Shown here in pieces: positions 59,236 through 64,000 of a stretch of DNA of 64,000 bases (positions are counted from its first letter, which is position 1; each line of letters starts with the position of its first letter). The stretch lies in contig NZ_CP102509.1 of the NCBI RefSeq assembly GCF_024611995.1, positions 1,922,001 through 1,986,000 on the forward strand, given 5' to 3'. Under the pieces are notes generated by a model, which ran no database searches, was not told the DNA's origin, and was given only the letters and a program-made list of their open reading frames with translations. The position numbers and the translations under genes were made by a program. The DNA is from Streptomyces sp. NBC_00162. Lineage in GTDB: Bacteria; Actinomycetota; Actinomycetes; Streptomycetales; Streptomycetaceae.

Positions 59236-60777
59236 TCAGGGGCGCGCGGACGCCGCCCCGCCCGTGACGAAGGAATCCAGCGCCGCGTCGAAGCGGCTCC
59301 TGGCCTCGGCGAGCCGGCTGACGGGGGCCGACACCCAGACGTCGTACATGCGGCCGTCCTCGTCCCAGCAGAGGTCGAAGGTGTGCCGGGCGCCTTCGGC
59401 CCGTGTGAAGCCGTCCCAGGTGAACTCCCAGAGGGCGGCGGGCAGTCCGTTGTGGGTCGTCGCGACGACCGAGCGGTCGCGGTATCCGGGATTGGTGTCC
59501 GGGCCGGCGGCGTCGGCGCGCCGCATCGCGCCGAGCGGGCCTTCGGACGCCGACGGCGTCACCTTGATGCCGATCCGGATCGCCCCGTCCGGGGAGCTGT
59601 GGAAGACCCGCTGATCGTCGGTGGTGCGCTGGTAGCCGGTGGGTACGGCGAGGGCGAAGCCCTGCGGATCGGTGACGATCCGGTACCCGGTGGGCGCGGG
59701 CTTGGGCGTCACACCGGCGCCGGGTGAAGCGGTCGCGGGAGTGACGGTCGCGGGGGTTGCGGTCGCGGGTGAGGCGCCCGCGGGGGCGCTGGGCGTCACC
59801 TCGTGCGCCCGGCCCTCCGTGCGGTCCCCGAGCAGGGACGCGGCCGTCACGCCACCGGCGACGGCCACCACGACGAGCGCCGCCGCGATCAGCCACAGGC
59901 GGCGGACCGGCCGGACCGCCCGCGCCGGCGTCGGGTCGGGTACCCGGTCGACGAGGGGCACCGTGCCGGTGGTCACGTACGCCGACAGCAGCCGCTCGGC
60001 CTCCGCCGCACCCAGCCGCCGCTCCGGGTCGCGTTCCAACAGGCCCCGGATCACCGGGAGCAGCGGCCCCGCCTGAGCCGGCGGCCGGATCTCGTCGTAC
60101 ACGACGGCGTGCAGGACGCCGCCGAGCGAATCCCGGTGGAAGGGCGACTCCCCGGTGAGTGCGGCGCACAGCAGTACGCCGAGGGACCACAGGTCTGCCT
60201 CGGGGCCGGCGACGGCGCCCTGCATGCGCTCGGGCGAGGTGTACTCGGGCGAGCCGACGAAGGCGCCGGTCTCGCTGATGGTGGTGGCCCCGGCGAGGCG
60301 GGCGATGCCGAAGTCGGTGAGCACGACCCGGCCGGTTCCCGCCTCCAAGAGGACGTTGGCGGGCTTGATGTCGCGGTGGAGCACGCCGCGGGCGTGAGCC
60401 GCGTTCAGCGCGCCGAGCAGGGCGAGCCCGGTACGGGCGGTCTCGGCGGGATCCAGCGGCCCGTCGGCGGCGAGCCGGTCGGCGAGCGAGCGGCCTTCGA
60501 CGAGTTCCATGACGATGCAGGGGCGCCCGTCGTGCTCCACGACGTCATGGACCACGACGACGTGCGGGTGCTTGATCTGCGCCACGGTGCGCGCTTCCCG
60601 CAGGGCGCCCGCGGACTCCGTCCCGTCGCCGACGTGGAGTTCCTTGACGGCGACGGAGCGTCCGAGCAGTTCGTCGGAGGCCTCCCAGACGGTGCCCATC
60701 CCGCCCCTGCCCAACCGCTTCCCCAAGCGGTAACGCCCAACAATCACGATGCTGTTGCGTGGATCGTCCTGCGACAC
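59236..60777 (-). CDS. serine/threonine protein kinase (PknB type)
   Basis: 513 aa from GTG 60777 (GGGGAG 4 nt upstream). The kinase domain spans residues 10-275: glycine loop GKRLGRGGMGTVW, Lys in VAVKEL, HRDIKPANVLL, TDFGIARL and SPEYTSPERM. A membrane helix (LWLIAAALVVVAVAGGVTAAS) leads to a Thr/Pro/Ala-rich linker (repeats of ATPATVTPA) and an extracytoplasmic domain of about 150 residues (GYRIVTDPQGFALAVP ... SFVTGG) with no PASTA repeats. It is the usual layout of a Streptomyces sensor kinase. Confidence 0.93.
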   Translation of the reverse strand: MSQDDPRNSIVIVGRYRLGKRLGRGGMGTVWEASDELLGRSVAVKELHVGDGTESAGALREARTVAQIKHPHVVVVHDVVEHDGRPCIVMELVEGRSLADRLAADGPLDPAETARTGLALLGALNAAHARGVLHRDIKPANVLLEAGTGRVVLTDFGIARLAGATTISETGAFVGSPEYTSPERMQGAVAGPEADLWSLGVLLCAALTGESPFHRDSLGGVLHAVVYDEIRPPAQAGPLLPVIRGLLERDPERRLGAAEAERLLSAYVTTGTVPLVDRVPDPTPARAVRPVRRLWLIAAALVVVAVAGGVTAASLLGDRTEGRAHEVTPSAPAGASPATATPATVTPATASPGAGVTPKPAPTGYRIVTDPQGFALAVPTGYQRTTDDQRVFHSSPDGAIRIGIKVTPSASEGPLGAMRRADAAGPDTNPGYRDRSVVATTHNGLPAALWEFTWDGFTRAEGARHTFDLCWDEDGRMYDVWVSAPVSRLAEARSRFDAALDSFVTGGAASARP

Positions 60778-60853
60778 GTTGCTCCCCTTGGCCCATTCGC
60801 GCCCATGATGCCGCAGAACGGATCCACTCCGGGCCGCATGACCCACAACGCAC

Positions 60854-60890
60854 GGCGAGGGCCGTGACTCTTGGAGTCACGGCCCTCGCC
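60854..60890 (-). terminator. intrinsic terminator hairpin after tRNA-Leu
   Basis: 17-bp perfect stem (GGCGAGGGCCGTGACTC and complement) with TTG loop, directly after the tRNA 3' end and before the kinase promoter region. Confidence 0.9.
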
Positions 60891-60896
60891 GATCTG

Positions 60897-60981
60897 TGTC
60901 CGAGGGGGGACTTGAACCCCCACGCCCGATAAAGGGCACTAGCACCTCAAGCTAGCGCGTCTGCCATTCCGCCACCCGGAC
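60897..60981 (-). tRNA. tRNA-Leu (anticodon GAG)
   Basis: 85 nt. Acceptor arms GTCCGGG / CTCGGAC pair (one G-T); T-arm GGGGGTTCAAGTCCCCC; anticodon arm CTAGC-TTGAGGT-GCTAG with GAG at 34-36, reading CUC and CUU. A long variable arm (TGCCCTTTATCGGGCG) confirms a class II tRNA. The CCA end is not encoded. Confidence 0.95.
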
Positions 60982-61110
60982 CAGGTGGTCGGCCCCGGTT
61001 TCCCGCGGCGACATGGACAACAATAGCAAAGGATCGGCGGGGCTCCGACCACTTATCCGGGCGGCTGCCGTCCGCCACGCCGTGCTGACCTGCACGCATG
61101 CACCGGCGGG

Positions 61111-61137
61111 CATGGCGAGACGGCACGTCTCGTCATG
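61111..61137 (-). terminator. terminator-like hairpin after the FabH-like gene
   Basis: CATGGCGAGACG-GCA-CGTCTCGTCATG, 12-bp stem with one G-T pair, 2 bp after the stop codon on the minus strand. Confidence 0.7.
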
Positions 61138-61139
61138 CG

Positions 61140-62081
61140 TTACGGGCAGCGGATGACCTGACCCGCGTACGAAAGGTTGCCGCCGAAGCCGAAGAGGAGG
61201 ACGGGGGCTCCCGTGGGGATCTCGCCGCGCTGCACCAGCTTGGACAGGGCCATCGGGATGCTGCCCGCCGAGGTGTTGCCCGAGTCGACGACATCGCGGG
61301 CGACGACGGCGTTGACGGCGCCGATCTTGGCGGCGAGCGGTTCGATGATCCGCAGGTTCGCCTGGTGCAGGACGACCGCAGCCAGCTCCTCCGGCAGGAC
61401 CCCGGCCTTCTCGCACACCTTGCGGGCGAGCGGCGGGAGCTGGCTGGTGGTCCAGCGGTAGACCGACTGGCCCTCCTGCGCGAAGACCGGCGGCGATCCC
61501 TCGATCCGGACGGCGTTGCCCATCTCGGGGACCGAACCCCACAGCACCGGTCCGATGCCCGGCTCGTCGCTGGCCTCGACGACGGCCGCGCCGGCGCCGT
61601 CGCCGGTGAGCACGCAGGTGGTGCGGTCGCTCCAGTCGGTGATCTCGGTCATCTTGTCGGCGCCGATGACCAGGGCGCGGGAGGCGGAGCCGGCCCGGAT
61701 GGCGTGGTCGGCGGTGGCCAGGGCGTGCGTGAAGCCCGAGCAGACGACGTTGATGTCCATCACGGCGGGGCCGCCGCCCATGCCCAGCTTGGCGGCGACG
61801 CGCGCGGCCATGTTGGGCGAGCGGTCGATCGCGGTGGAGGTGGCGACCAGGACGAGGTCGATGTCGTCGGGGGTCAGGCCGGCGCCGGCCAGGGCCTTGC
61901 CCGCCGCCTGGAAGGCCAGCTCGTCCACCGGCTCGTCCGGACCCGCGATGTGGCGCGTCTTGATGCCGACCCGGGACCGGATCCACTCGTCCGTGGTGTC
62001 GACCATGGCCGCGAGGTCCTCGTTGGTCAGCACTTTCGCGGGCTGGTAGTGCCCCAGCGCCACCACGCGTGAACCGGTCAT
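61140..62081 (-). CDS. 3-oxoacyl-ACP synthase III-like protein (FabH family)
   Basis: 313 aa. The Cys-His-Asn triad of ketosynthase III is complete: Cys114 in DINVVCSGFTHAL, His in VVLHQANLRII and Asn in VDSGNTSAGSIPMAL; FGFGGNLSYAGQVI is the glycine-rich end. It condenses an acyl-CoA primer with malonyl-ACP. No acyl-carrier or FabD gene is adjacent, so it is not the housekeeping fab cluster; it may prime a special fatty acid or be an extra paralogue. It is a single gene, with its own hairpin after the stop, divergent from fdhD. Confidence 0.9.
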   Translation of the reverse strand: MTGSRVVALGHYQPAKVLTNEDLAAMVDTTDEWIRSRVGIKTRHIAGPDEPVDELAFQAAGKALAGAGLTPDDIDLVLVATSTAIDRSPNMAARVAAKLGMGGGPAVMDINVVCSGFTHALATADHAIRAGSASRALVIGADKMTEITDWSDRTTCVLTGDGAGAAVVEASDEPGIGPVLWGSVPEMGNAVRIEGSPPVFAQEGQSVYRWTTSQLPPLARKVCEKAGVLPEELAAVVLHQANLRIIEPLAAKIGAVNAVVARDVVDSGNTSAGSIPMALSKLVQRGEIPTGAPVLLFGFGGNLSYAGQVIRCP

Positions 62082-62231
62082 GGGCAGGATCCCCCTCGTA
62101 GGAAGTCAGGATCACCCAGCTTTGCCTGCTACTGATGGGTACGTGTGCGTGTGACCCGACAGGATTCAGGTGCCGGAATTTGGAGATTCCCGAGGATCAG
62201 GCAGCCGGGGACGTTGCGGGAAGCGGAACCG

Positions 62232-62248
62232 CGACAATGAGGTTGTCG
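62232..62248 (+). promoter_or_regulatory. inverted repeat upstream of fdhD
   Basis: CGACAA-TGAGG-TTGTCG, followed directly by GATACA (62249-62254), which may be a -10 box. About 30 nt before the chosen start of fdhD. A matching -35 was not obvious. Confidence 0.35.
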
Positions 62249-62284
62249 GATACAGGCAAGAACCGAAGGGGTGGGCTGATCGCC

Positions 62285-63112
62285 ATGGGACGGGTCACCG
62301 AGCGTCGCCGTGTCGTCCGGATCCGGAACGGTGTGGTGGGGGTCCGTCCGGACACGCTGGTCGCCGAGGAGCCGCTGGAGATACGGCTGAACGGCAAGCC
62401 GCTGGCCATCACGATGCGCACCCCGGGGGACGATTTCGCGCTGGCGGTGGGCTTCCTGGTGAGCGAGGGCGTGCTCGCCGCGGCCTCGGACGTCAGGACC
62501 GTCACCTATTGCGAGGGGGCGGCCGAGGACGGCACCAACACCTACAACATCGTCAACGTGCAGTTGGCGAACGGGGTTCCCGTGCCGGACATCACGCTGG
62601 AGCGGAACGTCTACACCACCTCGTCCTGCGGTCTGTGCGGCAAGGCCAGCCTGGACGCGGTCCGTACGGCGACCCGCTTCCCGGCGACGGCCGCCGACCC
62701 CGTACGGATCTCCGCGGATCTCCTCGGCTTGCTGCCGGACCGGCTGCGCGCGGCCCAGAAGGTCTTCGACCGTACGGGCGGACTGCATGCGGCCGGCCTG
62801 TTCACGGCGGACGGGGAGCTGCTGGACCTGCGCGAGGACGTGGGCCGGCACAACGCGGTGGACAAGATCGTCGGGCGGGCGCTCCGGTCCGGCCGGCTCC
62901 CGCTGGCCGGCGCGGTCCTGCTGGTGTCGGGCCGGGCCTCCTTCGAGCTCGCCCAGAAGGCCGTGATGGCCGGCATCCCGGTCCTGGCGGCGGTCTCGGC
63001 CCCGTCCTCACTGGCGGTGGACCTGGCTCTGGAGTCGGGCCTGACCCTGGTCGGCTTCCTGCGCGGCCCGGACATGAACATCTACGCGGGCGAGGAGCGG
63101 ATCACGATGTGA
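62285..63112 (+). CDS. fdhD: FdhD, sulfurtransferase for formate dehydrogenase molybdenum cofactor
   Basis: 275 aa. It hands sulfur from IscS to bis-molybdopterin guanine dinucleotide in formate dehydrogenase. Visible features: [21 protein letters not shown], the sulfur-carrying CxxC (Cys115, Cys118) in [27 protein letters not shown] and [18 protein letters not shown]. The start at 62285 gives the conserved N-terminus; an in-frame ATG at 62237 lies within the inverted repeat and is less likely. No formate dehydrogenase gene is in the window. Confidence 0.95.
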   Translation: MGRVTERRRVVRIRNGVVGVRPDTLVAEEPLEIRLNGKPLAITMRTPGDDFALAVGFLVSEGVLAAASDVRTVTYCEGAAEDGTNTYNIVNVQLANGVPVPDITLERNVYTTSSCGLCGKASLDAVRTATRFPATAADPVRISADLLGLLPDRLRAAQKVFDRTGGLHAAGLFTADGELLDLREDVGRHNAVDKIVGRALRSGRLPLAGAVLLVSGRASFELAQKAVMAGIPVLAAVSAPSSLAVDLALESGLTLVGFLRGPDMNIYAGEERITM

Positions 63113-63118
63113 CCACCG

Positions 63119-63144
63119 GGCCGGCGCCGCTCCCGGTGCCGGCC
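63119..63144 (+). terminator. terminator-like hairpin after fdhD
   Basis: GGCCGGC / GCCGGCC, 7-bp arms with a 12-nt loop, beginning 7 bp after the stop codon. Confidence 0.5.
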
Positions 63145-63175
63145 GGGCGCCGCTACAGGTGCGGCCGCTGCCGTC

Positions 63176-63610
63176 TCATCGCCCGCGGCGCCCGCGGCGG
63201 GTGGTGGGTGCGGTGAGCTTGGGATCCGGCGGGGTGATCCGGTGGAGGTCCAGGGTGGGCGGGACCGGGGTGGTTCCGGGGCCACCGGATTCCGCCCAGG
63301 CGATGATCTCGTCGGTGGCGGTGTCGTCCAGGGCCCAGCCGAACCAGGCCGCGCGGGCTCCTCGGCGGCGGGCCTCGGTGGTGGGCTGGACCACGATGAC
63401 ATTGGCCTGGGCGCACGGCCCGAGGCACTCGCTCGTACGGACGGCCAGGCGGCCGCCGGAGGCGGCAGCGGCCTCGCGCAGCCGGGCCAGCTGGCCGGCG
63501 TGGTCGGAGCCGGGGTTCTTTTTGGGGTCGCCGCAGCAGCAGCCGCGGCAGACCACCAGGGTGCAGGGGCGTTCGGCGTGGGCGCCGTTCGGGCGTATCC
63601 AGGTCACCAC
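63176..63610 (-). CDS. thioredoxin-like 2Fe-2S ferredoxin domain protein
   Basis: 144 aa, GTG start. The thioredoxin-like ferredoxin pattern is present: LVVCRGCCCGDPKKN at the N-terminus and SECLGPCAQANVIVVQP in the middle, giving the cluster cysteines. The C-terminal 50 residues (FGWALDDTATDEIIAWAESGG, then a Pro/Thr/Arg-rich tail) are less conserved. Likely a small electron carrier or a (2Fe-2S) protein. It follows the membrane transporter gene by 6 bp on the same strand, so the two form an operon. Confidence 0.85.
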   Translation of the reverse strand: MVTWIRPNGAHAERPCTLVVCRGCCCGDPKKNPGSDHAGQLARLREAAAASGGRLAVRTSECLGPCAQANVIVVQPTTEARRRGARAAWFGWALDDTATDEIIAWAESGGPGTTPVPPTLDLHRITPPDPKLTAPTTRRGRRGR

Positions 63611-63616
63611 CGAACG

Positions 63617-64000
63617 TTATCGGGCCTGGCCCGTGGGCTGTTGGGGCGGGGGCGAGACCTCTGCCACACGGTCGGCGGTGAGTTCGGGCCCGGGGTCCTG
63701 GGCGCGGCGGCGGGCGAGGACCGCGCAGACCATCAGCTGCATCTGGTGGAACAGCATCAGCGGCAGCACCGCGAGGCTCGCCTGAGCTCCGAACAGCACG
63801 CTGGCCATGGGGAGTCCGGCGGCGAGGCTCTTCTTAGACCCGGCGAACTGGATGGCGATCCGGTCCGCGCGGCCGAAGCCGAGGCGCTTCGCCCCGTACC
63901 AGCTGACGAGGAGCATGACGGCCAGGAGCACGGCCTCCACCGCCAGCAGGGCGCCGAGGCGCGGAACGCTCACCTGGTGCCAGATGCCTGCGGCCATGCC
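63617..64000 (-). CDS. bile acid:sodium symporter-like (SBF-type) membrane protein, partial
   Basis: The right edge cuts the gene; the C-terminal 127 residues are visible. Membrane segments include LGALLAVEAVLLAVMLLVSW and MASVLFGAQASLAVLPLMLFHQMQLMV; the loop RADRIAIQFAGSKKSLAAGLP matches the SBF-like family (YfeH/PF13593 type), where the GSKKSLA motif is conserved. It would export or import an organic anion with sodium. A Pro/Gln-rich tail ends the protein. Confidence 0.8.
   Translation of the reverse strand, partial: GMAAGIWHQVSVPRLGALLAVEAVLLAVMLLVSWYGAKRLGFGRADRIAIQFAGSKKSLAAGLPMASVLFGAQASLAVLPLMLFHQMQLMVCAVLARRRAQDPGPELTADRVAEVSPPPQQPTGQAR

Noticed and set aside
60897..60981. tRNA-Leu as an integration site for a genomic island
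   Set aside because: There is no integrase gene and no duplicated tRNA 3' end in the window; flanking genes look like ordinary chromosome.
1..64000. CRISPR array
   Set aside because: No series of repeats of about 28-36 bp with regular unique spacers was seen; the repeats present are short tandem or phased motifs.

Overview
The window is about 64 kb of chromosome from a Streptomyces-type actinobacterium. This is inferred from very high G+C, strong third-position G/C, many GTG starts (one apparent TTG start), a WhiB protein, an SsgA-like sporulation protein, F420-type luciferase-like oxidoreductase, split NHEJ genes and many XRE/MmyB, TetR and MocR regulators. No prophage, CRISPR array or integrative element was found. 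The only mobile-type gene is a TnpB-related protein. Two genes are decayed.

Layout. 1-9.4 kb: an SCO6745-family gene coupled to a MocR regulator, a LysE exporter, a secreted M1 aminopeptidase, an MpaB-like oxygenase, a secreted sphingomyelinase C, a long-chain acyl-CoA synthetase and a divergent MerR regulator. 9.5-14.1 kb: a tightly coupled three-gene molybdenum hydroxylase operon (FAD subunit; fused 2Fe-2S/molybdopterin subunit; membrane protein with two ABM-like domains). 14.1-20.9 kb: a five-gene beta-oxidation operon (CaiB-type CoA-transferase, LLM oxidoreductase, acyl-CoA dehydrogenase, thiolase, FadB-like protein) behind a promoter with a palindromic operator in its spacer. 21-31.6 kb: mixed single genes, including a PKD surface protein, endonuclease V, CDGSH-like protein, SsgA-like protein, ABC-F ATPase, an RsbW-like ATPase with a small partner, and an acyl-ACP desaturase behind tandem palindromes. 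31.6-39.5 kb: WhiB, VOC protein, TetR, a divergent LigD polymerase / ATP-dependent ligase pair, two flavoproteins and a coupled XRE-cupin/NUDIX pair.

39.4-41.3 kb holds the TnpB-related gene, flanked by a 9-bp terminal inverted repeat, with hairpins inside its 3' end. 41.4-49.4 kb: GPP34, a DHA2 efflux pump, a GH4 glycosidase, and an XRE / XRE-ImmA/IrrE-MAB_1171c-like cluster whose control region repeats TGTGGCA. 49.4-54.6 kb: DUF4239 and proline-rich membrane proteins, a 31-codon remnant of a flavin monooxygenase, an alpha/beta hydrolase, a second MmyB-type regulator with DoxX, and an M20 peptidase that has lost its catalytic core. 54.6-64 kb: methionyl-tRNA synthetase, an ECF-type sigma factor coupled to a large IclR-domain protein, a Ser/Thr kinase, tRNA-Leu(GAG), a FabH-like synthase, FdhD, a thioredoxin-like ferredoxin and the C-terminal part of a membrane transporter.

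Fatty-acid and CoA metabolism recurs (acyl-CoA synthetase, beta-oxidation operon, desaturase, FabH), and FdhD could serve molybdoenzymes in the cell. All functional assignments come from reading motifs in the sequence; no database search was possible.
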